Shown one piece after another: positions 55,685-64,000 of a stretch of 64,000 nt of DNA. The notes beneath the pieces were generated by a model, which saw only the letters and a list, made by a program, of their open reading frames with translations, was not told the DNA's origin and searched no databases. The position numbers and the translations under genes are program-made. The stretch is from Candidatus Thiodiazotropha sp. (ex Myrtea sp. 'scaly one' KF741663) (lineage in GTDB: Bacteria > Pseudomonadota > Gammaproteobacteria > Chromatiales > Chromatiaceae): assembly GCA_025655555.1 (NCBI GenBank), contig JAHXIQ010000002.1, positions 310,001 through 374,000 on the forward strand, in the 5' to 3' direction. Numbering within the stretch: the stretch's first letter is position 1; every line of letters begins with the position of its first letter.

Positions 55685-57004
55685 ATGAATCAAGTTGTCA
55701 AAAGTGTGAATGGGCCAATTGTCGGCCTGATCTTTCTGTTGGGTTTATTGCCGCCCGGCCTTGTCAGTGCACAGGCGGAGGAGACTGCCGATACGCTACC
55801 CTTGGAAGAGTTACGTACCTTTGCGGATATCTTTGGCCGTATCAAGGCGAACTATGTTGAGAAGGTCGGGGACGATGTACTGCTGGAAAATGCCATTCGC
55901 GGTATGGTTTCCGGTCTTGATCCGCACTCCAACTTCCTCGATAAGGATGACTACAAAGATCTGCAGGTGGGCACCAAGGGTGAATTTGGCGGTCTGGGTA
56001 TCGAAGTGGGTATGGAGGACGGCTTTGTCAAGGTGATCGCACCTATTGATGACACCCCGGCACAGCGGGCCGGCGTAAGTAGCGGTGACCTGATTGTGCG
56101 TCTGGACGATACGCCGGTGAAAGGGTTGTCGCTGAATGACGCAGTAAAAATTATGCGGGGTAAGGTGGGGACTAGTCTTGAATTGACCATCATCCGTAAA
56201 GGCGTAGAGAAACCCCTCAAAATTACTGTCGTGCGCGACATTATCAAGGTGGCCAGCGTTAAGGGACGGTTGCTGGACAAGCAATTTGCCTATCTGCGTA
56301 TCTCCCAATTCCAGTCCCATACCACCAGCGATATGTTGAAGACACTAAAAAGGCTGAAAAGTGAGTCCGAAGGACAATTGCAAGGCATGGTACTCGATCT
56401 GCGCAACAATCCCGGTGGCGTGTTGAATGCCGCTGTTTCAGTGAGTGATGCCTTTCTGGAGTCGGGGCTGATTGTCTACACCCAAGGCCGTGAGAGTGAA
56501 TCACAACTTCGTTTTGAGGCGGCGCCCGACGATGTGCTGAGTGGAGCGCCCATGGTTGTGTTGGTCAATGAGGGATCTGCTTCGGCATCCGAAATTGTAG
56601 CCGGTGCACTGCAGGACCAAAAACGGGCGGTCATTATGGGTACGCAGACTTTTGGTAAGGGATCGGTGCAGACCATTATCCCAATCAGTGACTCGTCCGC
56701 TGTAAAGTTAACCACGGCACGCTATTACACGCCTTCTGGCCGCTCAATCCAGGCAGAGGGCATCAAACCCGACATCGAACTGGAAGAGGTGAAAGTCTCG
56801 AAGGTGGAGAGCAATGGTGTGAAGCCCATCAAGGAGGCCGATCTCTCCGGCCATCTGAAGAACGGCAACGGCGATAGCGATACGACTAATAAATCAAAAA
56901 ATGAAGAGAATGAGTCCTTGGCCGATAAGGATTATCAGTTAGGCGAGGCGCTCAATTTACTGAAAGGCCTGGCTATTCTACGTGGCAGAGCGGCAACAGG
57001 ATGA
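55685..57004 (+). CDS. ctpA: S41-family carboxy-terminal processing protease
   Basis: CtpA-type proteases trim or degrade periplasmic proteins, including murein hydrolases. A signal peptide (cut after VSAQA) precedes a PDZ domain (about 95-190, GFVKVIAPIDDTPAQRAGV) and the S41 domain, with the nucleophile serine in NEGSASASEIVAG (residues 298-302) and Lys325 in TFGKGSVQT. Length is 439 residues. It lies between envC and the deacetylase gene, the usual gammaproteobacterial order. Confidence 0.95.
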   Translation: MNQVVKSVNGPIVGLIFLLGLLPPGLVSAQAEETADTLPLEELRTFADIFGRIKANYVEKVGDDVLLENAIRGMVSGLDPHSNFLDKDDYKDLQVGTKGEFGGLGIEVGMEDGFVKVIAPIDDTPAQRAGVSSGDLIVRLDDTPVKGLSLNDAVKIMRGKVGTSLELTIIRKGVEKPLKITVVRDIIKVASVKGRLLDKQFAYLRISQFQSHTTSDMLKTLKRLKSESEGQLQGMVLDLRNNPGGVLNAAVSVSDAFLESGLIVYTQGRESESQLRFEAAPDDVLSGAPMVVLVNEGSASASEIVAGALQDQKRAVIMGTQTFGKGSVQTIIPISDSSAVKLTTARYYTPSGRSIQAEGIKPDIELEEVKVSKVESNGVKPIKEADLSGHLKNGNGDSDTTNKSKNEENESLADKDYQLGEALNLLKGLAILRGRAATG

Positions 57005-57020
57005 GAGGCTGACAGATTAG

Positions 57021-57854
57021 ATGCAGCGAAGAGGCTTGGGTCTGTGGTTATTGTTATTTTTGATGGCCTCGCCATGGGTCATGGCGGAACCCGCTGTCGA
57101 TACTGCGCAGAAAAAAATCAGAATTGCCCTGATCATCGATGATCTGGGTAATCAGAAGGTATCCGGTAAGCAGGCATTGGCACTGCCTGGCCCTATCACC
57201 TATGCATTTCTACCGCAGACCCCATTTGCCTGGCAGTTGGCAAGCGAAGCCCGTAGTCTGAATAAGGAGGTAATGCTACATCTGCCAATGGAGTCCGATT
57301 TTGGCAATGCACTGGGTGACGGCGCACTGACCTTGGATATGTCACAGGCAGATTTTCTTCAGACGCTGAAGCTTAACCTCGCTTCCGTGCCCTATGTGGC
57401 GGGCGTTAACAATCACATGGGCAGTCTTTTGACACGAGATCCGACAGCCATGCGCTGGCTCATGAACGGACTTCGAGAAGCAGGGCTCTATTTCATCGAT
57501 AGCCGAACAACCGATGCCACGGTGGCGGAAACGGTTGCGCGTAATCAACTTATCGCTACGGCACGGCGACATGTCTTTCTCGATAATGTACAGGAACATT
57601 CCTCCGTCAGGACCCAGCTTGCATCACTGATCGAGCTGGCACGAGAGCAGGGGAGCGCCATCGGTATCGGGCACCCCTATCCTGAAACGTTGGCAGTGTT
57701 GGCGGAAGAATTGCCTAAACTAAAGGCAGCAGGCATCGAATTGGTGCCGGCTTCCACACTGACTCACCACGGGAGTGAATTATGGCACGCGTCCTCGTAC
57801 CCCTTGCACAAGGATGTGAAGAACTCGAAGCCGTTACCATCACCGATCTACTGA
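57021..57854 (+). CDS. Divergent polysaccharide deacetylase (YibQ-like)
   Basis: After a signal peptide (cut after VMA), the domain starts IRIALIIDDLGNQ and contains ITYAFLPQTPFA, EVMLHLPMES and GVNNHMGSLLT, the family's altered NodB motifs. The role in the envelope is unknown. The conserved part ends near GIELVPAS; the following 25-residue tail lies almost entirely over the start of the DJ-1 gene in another frame. Length is 277 residues. Confidence 0.88.
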   Translation: MQRRGLGLWLLLFLMASPWVMAEPAVDTAQKKIRIALIIDDLGNQKVSGKQALALPGPITYAFLPQTPFAWQLASEARSLNKEVMLHLPMESDFGNALGDGALTLDMSQADFLQTLKLNLASVPYVAGVNNHMGSLLTRDPTAMRWLMNGLREAGLYFIDSRTTDATVAETVARNQLIATARRHVFLDNVQEHSSVRTQLASLIELAREQGSAIGIGHPYPETLAVLAEELPKLKAAGIELVPASTLTHHGSELWHASSYPLHKDVKNSKPLPSPIY

Positions 57855-58330
57855 CCCGAGCAGGTATTGAGGTCATAACAGCCGGTCTGGACGAGAAACC
57901 CGTCAAGGCCTCACGCGGAATGACGTTGATACCCGATACCACTATTGGCCAGGTGATGGATCAGGACTTCGATATGATCGTACTGCCGGGTGGTCTGCCC
58001 GGCGCCGATTATCTCAATGAAGATGTCCGTATCCATGAGATCCTCAAGCGTCTCCATGACAATGGCGGATACGCTGCGGCGATCTGTGCTGCCCCGAAAG
58101 TGCTGGCTAAAGCTGGTTTGCTGGCGGGGCGTCGTGCAACCAGTTACCCCGGTGTGCTGGACGCCATGGACCTACCGCAAGTGGAGGTACAACTCGAGCG
58201 TGTTGTCAGGGATGAACGGGTGATCACCTCTCGTGGTCCCGGGACAGCGATGGATTTTGCACTGGCGCTTATCGAGTTACTGGCAGACCGGGAAAAGCGG
58301 GACGAGGTGGAGAAGGGGCTGGTTCGCTGA
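57782..58330 (+). CDS. DJ-1/PfpI family protein (YajL/ThiJ-like)
   Basis: The 182-residue protein starts MARVLVPLAQGCEELEAVTI with Glu15, and the nucleophile elbow is AAICAAPKVL with Cys102; both are hallmarks of DJ-1/YajL. Proteins of this type act as stress chaperones, deglycases or glyoxalases. The ATG lies inside the end of the deacetylase gene, overlapping it by 73 bases in a different frame, with GGGAGTGAATT as ribosome site. Confidence 0.92.
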   Translation: MARVLVPLAQGCEELEAVTITDLLTRAGIEVITAGLDEKPVKASRGMTLIPDTTIGQVMDQDFDMIVLPGGLPGADYLNEDVRIHEILKRLHDNGGYAAAICAAPKVLAKAGLLAGRRATSYPGVLDAMDLPQVEVQLERVVRDERVITSRGPGTAMDFALALIELLADREKRDEVEKGLVR

Positions 58331-58388
58331 GGGTGTGAGTCGGGAGTTGGACACGGCATGATCTCGCCGATGTAGCTAATCCAAAGCT

Positions 58389-60287
58389 TTAAACTTTGGG
58401 AACAAGCTGAACCACTTCAGCCGGCGGCAACGCTTTATCAACCGTATCACGATGTTCCGGAACCAGTTCATCCAGGAGATTGCCAAGATTTTCGATATCC
58501 ATCTCTACGCACGACTTGGATATCTGGTCCAAAGTCAGATTGAGCCGAGCCCAGTCAACCTTACGGTGGCGGGCGAGAAGGACTTTATCGTGTGAGGTTT
58601 TTTCCAGTTGTTCCTTCTCATGGAACAGCTCTTCGTAAAGCTTTTCACCAGGGCGCAGGCCAACGTACTCAATCTCAATATCCTCACCCGGTGTTCGGCC
58701 GGAAAGGCGAATCATCTGCTCTGCCAGATAGCCGATCTTGACCGGTTCACCCATGTCGAGTACGAAAATCTCACCACCGTTGCCGAGTACCACGGTCTGC
58801 ATGATCAGTTGGCAGGCCTCGGGGATGGTCATGAAATAACGTTCCATGCGCTGGTCCGTTACAGTGACAGGACCTCCGGCCTCGATCTGTTTGCGAAAAA
58901 GAGGTATGACACTGCCGGCAGAACCCAAAACATTGCCAAAACGGACCGTAATGAATTGGGTTTCAGAGTGGGTGTTGAGATTTTGACAGAAGATCTCTGC
59001 AGCGCGTTTGCTAGCACCCATGATGTTGGCTGGATTGACTGCTTTGTCGGTGGAAACCAGGACAAAAACGCCAACACTGTGCTTGTCTGCTAATTCTGCA
59101 ACAATGCGAGTTCCGAGTACGTTGTTGCGAAGTGCTTGACGTACTTGAGGCTCCAGTAGCGGAACATGTTTATATGCTGCTGCATGAAAGACCACATCCG
59201 GTTTATGCCGTAAATAGACATCCTCAACAAATGGATGGTCCGTTACGTCTCCAAGGTGGCACTCCAGTTCGAGGCTAGGATAGGTGTTTAACAGTTCCAT
59301 CTCGATTGTGTAAATGTTGTACTCACTATTGTCGAGAACAATAAGCCTGGAGGGATTCAATTTAGCTATCTGACGGCATAGCTCAGAGCCTATGGATCCT
59401 CCCCCGCCTGTAATCATCACATTCTTCTTTGATAGAGATTGACTAATAGCAGGCCAGTCAAGAGAGACGGGGTCTCTTCCAAGTAGATCCTCAATGGAAA
59501 CTTCCCGTAGTTCATTGATTCGAACATTGCCGTCCATCAAATCATTGAGTTGAGGTACTGTGCGATAGGGGACATCTGCCGCATTACAATAACTGATAAT
59601 CTTTCTGAATTGATCCGGTTTTGCAGAGGGAACGGCGAGCATGATGATGTCGATCTGTTTTTCAAGCACTAGTTCGGGAATATCAATGCAAGTACCAGCT
59701 ACAGTGAATCCATGAATTTCCCGCCCTGTTCGTCGAGTATTGTCATCTACAAAAGCAATTAACTGATAATCCTGATTGCTACTGCGTAGTAAGTCTCTTG
59801 CCAGCATTTCTCCAGCCTTACCGGCGCCGACGATCAAGACTCTCTTGCCTGAGTTCAGGTATAGGTGCCGGTCTTTTACCCATCGATAAAATAGCCGGGA
59901 ACCGCTGAGAAAAATGATCAGTAATAGTGCAAAAAGAATAGGTACTGAACGTGGAATTCCTTCAAGTCGTGTGAGTAGGAATAGTACAATTAAGTTGAGC
60001 GCTGTTCCCACAATGACAGCTTTTATAATACGTAAGAGATCTGGGAGAGAAGCAAATCGCCATATACCACGGTATAGACCAAAGAGCAGGAATGAAACGA
60101 GTTGTATGGGAAGAACAACAGCAAGGCTCGCCAGCATGCTGGATAACAGATCGGGTGGAAATGTCTCCAGTCTGAGCCAATAGGCAAGATACCAAGCAAG
60201 GGGGACCATAAAAAAATCGTGAGCCAGGGCGGCCCCTTGTGAGCGAAAGCGTTTTGGTATGGCAGCTAGTGGCATTGGCTTAATCAA
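58389..60287 (-). CDS. WbpM-like nucleoside-diphosphate-sugar 4,6-dehydratase
   Basis: The N-terminal 130 residues hold four membrane helices, then a first Rossmann region (VLIVGAGKAGEMLARDL) and the catalytic SDR domain with GGGGSIGSELCRQIAKLNP. WbpM-type enzymes convert UDP-GlcNAc to its 4-keto-6-deoxy product for QuiNAc and FucNAc synthesis. The active-site region reads LVSTDKAVNPANIMGASKR, where Met replaces Tyr as in WbpM. Length is 632 residues. It is the last gene of the leftward polysaccharide cluster. Confidence 0.93.
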   Translation of the reverse strand: MIKPMPLAAIPKRFRSQGAALAHDFFMVPLAWYLAYWLRLETFPPDLLSSMLASLAVVLPIQLVSFLLFGLYRGIWRFASLPDLLRIIKAVIVGTALNLIVLFLLTRLEGIPRSVPILFALLLIIFLSGSRLFYRWVKDRHLYLNSGKRVLIVGAGKAGEMLARDLLRSSNQDYQLIAFVDDNTRRTGREIHGFTVAGTCIDIPELVLEKQIDIIMLAVPSAKPDQFRKIISYCNAADVPYRTVPQLNDLMDGNVRINELREVSIEDLLGRDPVSLDWPAISQSLSKKNVMITGGGGSIGSELCRQIAKLNPSRLIVLDNSEYNIYTIEMELLNTYPSLELECHLGDVTDHPFVEDVYLRHKPDVVFHAAAYKHVPLLEPQVRQALRNNVLGTRIVAELADKHSVGVFVLVSTDKAVNPANIMGASKRAAEIFCQNLNTHSETQFITVRFGNVLGSAGSVIPLFRKQIEAGGPVTVTDQRMERYFMTIPEACQLIMQTVVLGNGGEIFVLDMGEPVKIGYLAEQMIRLSGRTPGEDIEIEYVGLRPGEKLYEELFHEKEQLEKTSHDKVLLARHRKVDWARLNLTLDQISKSCVEMDIENLGNLLDELVPEHRDTVDKALPPAEVVQLVPKV

Positions 60288-60413
60288 TTTTCTCGAATCG
60301 TCTGATTATATACCTGAAACCAGTTTTATTGTTATTGAAGAATAATATTTGGTTTGGCTTTTTGCTTGAGTGTGGAAATCTGATTTATATAATGTTTCAG
60401 TGTGTCTTAGTCG

Positions 60414-61433
60414 TCATCTTTGGATTGCGGTTTTCCCGGCTTTAAAATAGATTGCTAAAAATATTAGTGGTGTGAAAGTAATGGTAATAGCTAATGGGCC
60501 ATTGATTTGTTGCATGGTGACTGCCCAGGCGGCAGGCATCAGCCAAACAATGTTAATCAGGGCTATTATTAGTGACACTTTACCGTGAGATTGAAAGCGT
60601 AATGCAGCATGCTGATAGGCATGTGATCGATGTGCTTGATGGATTTTTTGACCGGTAGTCAGCCGGCGAATAAGTGTGACTGTCGCATCAACTAGATAGA
60701 CTCCGAGAAGAATAATCCAGGCATAAAAAAGAGGTTTCGATATGGTGCTCGCATGTAGTATCAGTGCCCCAATCACGATACCTAGAAAAGCGCTGCCAGA
60801 GTCGCCCATGAAGAGTTTTGCAGGTGGAAGGTTCCAGAAGGTGAAGCCCACTGTTGATACAACCAATAAGAGCAAAATCATCCAGGATGGATCATGTGGT
60901 ACTACATACCAGGTGATGAAGGCTGCTGGTAAAGTGACAGTTATCGTTTCACTGCTTGTAATGGCGTCAATTCCATCCATGAAATTATAGAGATTTAGCA
61001 ACCAGACAAGAAATATCATAAAAAATAGAGAAGTCACCCACAGGTAGAGATCCGAAGTGTGTGATATGGGTTTGATGTAAATGCAGTAGACAACCCAACC
61101 GGCTGCAAGAAAGTGCACCAGCAAGCGTTTGTGTGCTGGTATATGGCTGCGGTCATCAATGAAACCGACCAGTGCGATGAGTGTTCCTGCGCCTAAGATT
61201 GCCAGATGAAGCAAATCGTAGTTGTTAAGTTGAATTGATAGGAACACTAGTAATAGAAGAAAAACGATTGCAATTGCGATCCCGCCACCACTGGGTGTGG
61301 GTAAGGCATGAGAGCTTCGCTTATTTGGTGTATCGATAAGTTTGAGGGTGACTGCGTGCCGGCAGACTAAGGCGCTGAATAGGTAGACGGCTGGCGCAGC
61401 GATGAGTAATGCTAAAATAAAAGGCAGATTCAT
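60414..61433 (-). CDS. Undecaprenyl-phosphate glycosyl-1-phosphate transferase (WbpL/WecA family)
   Basis: This MraY-like protein has about ten membrane helices and the motifs LVGFIDDRS, NFMDGIDAI and FMGDSGSAFLG, which bind metal and substrate. It would move a sugar-1-phosphate from a UDP-sugar to undecaprenyl phosphate, starting O-antigen synthesis. Between a WbpV-like and a WbpM-like gene it matches P. aeruginosa wbpL, whose substrates are UDP-FucNAc or UDP-QuiNAc. The ATG overlaps the upstream gene by 4 bases. Confidence 0.92.
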   Translation of the reverse strand: MNLPFILALLIAAPAVYLFSALVCRHAVTLKLIDTPNKRSSHALPTPSGGGIAIAIVFLLLLVFLSIQLNNYDLLHLAILGAGTLIALVGFIDDRSHIPAHKRLLVHFLAAGWVVYCIYIKPISHTSDLYLWVTSLFFMIFLVWLLNLYNFMDGIDAITSSETITVTLPAAFITWYVVPHDPSWMILLLLVVSTVGFTFWNLPPAKLFMGDSGSAFLGIVIGALILHASTISKPLFYAWIILLGVYLVDATVTLIRRLTTGQKIHQAHRSHAYQHAALRFQSHGKVSLIIALINIVWLMPAAWAVTMQQINGPLAITITFTPLIFLAIYFKAGKTAIQR

Positions 61434-62392
61434 GGCGAAGTGCTTCTAAGATAATCCGCAGTCGTCAATTTGATTGCATCTTCAAGCGTAATTACGGGTT
61501 GCCAGCTTAGTATTTTTTGTGTTTTTTCTATGTTTACCTGCAAGTTACCAAGTAGTCGGTTGGCCACATCACTTTTTCCAAAAAGTGCAGCAGCAGAATT
61601 TAGCCAGCTGGATGGTATATTGAACTGTCTGTCCGGTCGGCCCATTGCCTGTGCGATGATTTTGACAAGATCAGAAGTTGATATGTCTTTGCCATCAGAA
61701 ATCAGAAAGGTCTCGTTTGCAGCATCAGGATGATCGATACAGACGCTGATTAAATCAACCAGATTTTCTAACGATACCAAGCTCCGTAAGTTATGTATTG
61801 ACCCAAATGGTAACGGATAACCCTTATGAATTAATTGCATCAGTTTGTAAAAATTGGCTTTTACACCTGGCCCATATACAAGAGGCGGTCTGATAATAAC
61901 AGTTTCAAAAGACGAATCTGTAGACAAGCTAAGGAGCGCACATTCAGCTTCATATTTTGATTTTGCATAAGAATCATAGGGCTTGGGTATGTCGTCTGCA
62001 TGAAAGGGGTGTCCATCCGATGTGGACTCTCCATTGACTTTGATAGAACTCAGATAGATGAAGCGTTTAACGCCAGATCTGGCGGCATGACGAGCAAGAT
62101 GTAATGTGCCGTCATAATTGAGTGCTTTGTATGCAGGATAGGATTCCTCGTGATTATCCTTAAATCTATGCACGCGTGCGGCGAGGTGTATTATGCATTC
62201 GAATTCAGATAACTGACCTTTGTAATCAGTCGTGCCATCGATTGTATCGACAATTATTTTCTCTACACCGTGTGCAAGCATTGAGCTGCTCTTGCGTGTC
62301 AGTGCTGTTATTTGATGCGAACCATGGGACAAGAGTTTTTTTATGATCGCACGTCCAATAAACCCTGTCGCACCAGTGACTAAAATATTCAC
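61430..62392 (-). CDS. NAD-dependent epimerase/dehydratase (WbpV-like)
   Basis: The SDR protein starts MNILVTGATGFIGRAIIKKL, with the catalytic YxxxK in YDSYAKSKYEAE, and has 320 residues. Members such as WbpV, WbjF and WreQ reduce UDP-4-keto-6-deoxy-GlcNAc at C4 to UDP-QuiNAc. Gene order WbpV-WbpL-WbpM supports this role here; the exact product is inferred. It overlaps the transferase gene by 4 bases. Confidence 0.88.
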   Translation of the reverse strand: MNILVTGATGFIGRAIIKKLLSHGSHQITALTRKSSSMLAHGVEKIIVDTIDGTTDYKGQLSEFECIIHLAARVHRFKDNHEESYPAYKALNYDGTLHLARHAARSGVKRFIYLSSIKVNGESTSDGHPFHADDIPKPYDSYAKSKYEAECALLSLSTDSSFETVIIRPPLVYGPGVKANFYKLMQLIHKGYPLPFGSIHNLRSLVSLENLVDLISVCIDHPDAANETFLISDGKDISTSDLVKIIAQAMGRPDRQFNIPSSWLNSAAALFGKSDVANRLLGNLQVNIEKTQKILSWQPVITLEDAIKLTTADYLRSTSP

Positions 62393-62428
62393 ATTAAGTA
62401 ACCCAGGTAACGGCTGTTAGTTTAATAC

Positions 62429-63565
62429 TCACCCGGATGGCTGCTTGTGCCAGATTGTCCGGTTAATATAATCGGTATAGCTGAGAACGATTCGTGCAAT
62501 CTGTTTTGAAACAGATGTTTTCTGATAGTCACTAACGATAGCTATATCCCTTTCAGATGTTTGGTGTTGAGAAGTGACCATTTCGACAGCTTCCATTATT
62601 CTTTCTGACTGCAAGCCACTCATGACCAACGTACCTTCATCCATACCTTCCGGGCGTTCATGGGCATTACGGATTGTAATAGCAGGAAGGTTTAACAGAG
62701 ATGCTTCTTCCGTGATTGTGCCGCTGTCAGAGAGAATGCAGTAGGCTGACATCTGTAGTCTGATGTAGTCAAGAAATCCAAAAGGCTTCATGAATGATAT
62801 CAACGGTGACCTGGTCTTTGAGCCTAGCTCCTCCATCCTTTTTCGCGTTCTGGGATGTGTTGATACAATTATTGGCATGGTATATTTATCCGCCAAATGC
62901 TCAATCGCATTGAGTAAGCTCTTGAGGTTTTTTATGTCATCAACATTTTCTTCACGATGAGCACTGACAATGAAATATTTTCCCTCTTCAAGACCTTCCC
63001 GGGATATCACATCCGACGCGAGAACTTTTGGCATATAGAAATCGAGCACTTCCTGCATGTGCGAGCCACTTTTTATGATGGTCTCTGGCGCCAACCCCTC
63101 TGCAATCAAATAGCGTCTAGCGTGTTCAGTGAGAACCAGATTGATATCGCTAAGGTGGTCGAGGACCTTTCGGTTCAGTTCTTCTGGTGCCCGTTGGTCG
63201 AAGCAGCGGTTGCCAGCCTCCATGTGAAAAACGGGTATTTTATGCCGCTTCGCTGAGATAACTGCCATGCAGGTGTTGGTGTCACCATAGAGCAACAATG
63301 CATCAGGTTTGATCAATGTCAGTAGTTCATCAGCTTTTGCGATAACATCGGCAATTGCCTTTGACGGCGTATCTCCCTTTACGTTGAGAAAGTGGTCTGG
63401 TTTACGTATCTCAAGATCCTGGAAGAAGACTTCATTGAGTTCATAGTCGTAGTTCTGACCTGAATGAACCAGGACATGGTCCATCTGTTGGTCAAGTTCT
63501 GCGATAACACGGCTCATTTTAATCAGCTCAGGGCGTGTGCCGACGAGTGTCATGACTTTAAGCAT
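62429..63565 (-). CDS. Non-hydrolysing UDP-N-acetylglucosamine 2-epimerase family protein
   Basis: The start MLKVMTLVGTRPELIKMSRV holds the GTRPE motif of WecB-type 2-epimerases, and SDSGTITEEASLLNLPAI is the phosphate-binding part. The frame is open to 63622, but the ATG at 63565 fits the family start (378 residues). Next to a CapE/WbjB-like gene, the best guess is a WbjD/FnlC-type 2-epimerase of L-FucNAc or L-QuiNAc synthesis rather than ManNAc-forming WecB. The start overlaps the upstream gene's end by 8 bases. Confidence 0.88.
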   Translation of the reverse strand: MLKVMTLVGTRPELIKMSRVIAELDQQMDHVLVHSGQNYDYELNEVFFQDLEIRKPDHFLNVKGDTPSKAIADVIAKADELLTLIKPDALLLYGDTNTCMAVISAKRHKIPVFHMEAGNRCFDQRAPEELNRKVLDHLSDINLVLTEHARRYLIAEGLAPETIIKSGSHMQEVLDFYMPKVLASDVISREGLEEGKYFIVSAHREENVDDIKNLKSLLNAIEHLADKYTMPIIVSTHPRTRKRMEELGSKTRSPLISFMKPFGFLDYIRLQMSAYCILSDSGTITEEASLLNLPAITIRNAHERPEGMDEGTLVMSGLQSERIMEAVEMVTSQHQTSERDIAIVSDYQKTSVSKQIARIVLSYTDYINRTIWHKQPSG

Positions 63566-64000
63566 TGAGCATTTCCTGCACATAGTCGAGTTTGAGCAAT
63601 AGCTGCTTGACACCTTCGACATCCAACCTGTCTGTGTTGTGGGAGGTATAGTCGGATACTTCAGATATTTTTTGCTCTCCCTCTACAAAATATTTCTTGT
63701 AATTGAGGTCTCTATCATCTGCAGGAATGCGAAAGTAGCGTCCCATGTCTTCGGCCCGGGCCATCTCCTCTCGGGAGACTAGAGATTCATAGAGTTTCTC
63801 ACCATGCCTTGTGCCTATAATTTTAATTGGATTGTCCCTGTTGAAGAGCTCCTTCAATGCCTGCGCCAGGTCGCCTATCGTCGATGCGGGCGCTTTCTGA
63901 ATGAAAATGTCACCCTGACGACCGTACTCATAAGCATGAAGAACAAGATCTACGGAGTCTTCAAGTGACATTAAGAAGCGTGTCATTTCAGGATCAGTAA
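63558..64000 (-). CDS. UDP-GlcNAc 4,6-dehydratase/5-epimerase (CapE/WbjB/FnlA type), C-terminal part
   Basis: The frame is open through the right window edge (TDPEMTRFLMSLEDSVDLV continues the core), so this is a partial gene whose first 200 or so residues lie beyond the window. The C-terminal block IFIQKAPASTIGDLAQAL and RHGEKLYESLVSREEM matches the CapE/WbjB/FnlA group, which begins L-FucNAc and L-QuiNAc synthesis. It runs straight into the 2-epimerase gene; the C4-reductase gene (WbjC/FnlB), usually between them, is absent. Confidence 0.9.
   Translation of the reverse strand, partial: TDPEMTRFLMSLEDSVDLVLHAYEYGRQGDIFIQKAPASTIGDLAQALKELFNRDNPIKIIGTRHGEKLYESLVSREEMARAEDMGRYFRIPADDRDLNYKKYFVEGEQKISEVSDYTSHNTDRLDVEGVKQLLLKLDYVQEMLNA

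Overview
This window is an origin-proximal segment of a gammaproteobacterial chromosome. The order yidD-rnpA-rpmH (leftward), then dnaA-dnaN-recF-gyrB (rightward), is the classic gammaproteobacterial origin region. Later blocks (glnA-ntrBC; rhodanese-secB-gpsA beside gpmI-envC-ctpA; and an O-antigen end resembling wbpV-wbpL-wbpM of Pseudomonas) agree. A PEP-CTERM protein, a TusA-like sulfur carrier beside a PP-loop thiolase-like protein, a BigR/SqrR-type persulfide sensor, cysC and a class II cytochrome c suggest an environmental or symbiotic sulfur-oxidising lineage (Chromatiales-like). That placement is an inference, and I do not name a genus. No rRNA, tRNA, CRISPR array, complete IS or prophage was recognised.

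Layout. 0-7.2 kb: replication origin block, with a likely oriC between dnaA and dnaN and two perfect parS sites inside recF. 7.3-12 kb: leftward operon glyQ-glyS-mazG-like-gmhB-plsC. 12.1-14.6 kb: rightward PP-loop/TusA/CDF-transporter operon. 14.6-19.6 kb: nitrogen control (glnA with NtrC and sigma-54 sites, a DUF4124 protein, ntrB, ntrC). 19.7-25.1 kb: mixed housekeeping genes (nfi, di-iron MBL protein, PDC sensor, hemE, beta-hydroxyacid dehydrogenase). 25.1-28.4 kb: an accessory stretch with a fatty-acid desaturase, unknown membrane and soluble proteins, and two matching 26-residue membrane peptides found by eye. 28.6-32.8 kb: CcoG-like ferredoxin, HD-GYP, HDOD and lipoprotein genes. 32.9-41.6 kb: ppc, a giant DUF3683 FAD/Fe-S protein, cytochrome c', PilZ and DUF4124 proteins. 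41.6-47.3 kb: cca, a TraB-family protein, cysC, a lipoprotein, an AI-2E permease and a PEP-CTERM protein. 47.3-52.6 kb: HDOD/cNMP protein, pyrD, trmL, gpsA, secB, rhodanese, ArsR-type sensor. 52.8-58.3 kb: gpmI, envC, ctpA, polysaccharide deacetylase, DJ-1. 58.4-64 kb: leftward surface-polysaccharide cluster, cut off by the window edge.

How parts work together. The origin block holds initiation (DnaA, oriC), the sliding clamp, RecF, gyrase and the ParB-loading sites needed for segregation. The nitrogen block forms a closed circuit: NtrB/NtrC activate glnA through palindromic enhancer sites and a -24/-12 promoter, and another NtrC palindrome sits before ntrB. EnvC, CtpA and the deacetylase fit cell-envelope remodelling. 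The last cluster builds 6-deoxy-HexNAc sugars and the lipid-linked start of an O-antigen. Several proteins (HD-GYP, PilZ, two HDOD proteins) point to c-di-GMP and stress signalling.

The best candidates for undescribed biology are the paired 26-aa membrane peptides around the desaturase, the conserved-looking PP-loop/TusA/CDF operon, the parS sites written into RecF codons, and the palindromic element that includes the stop codon of two genes.
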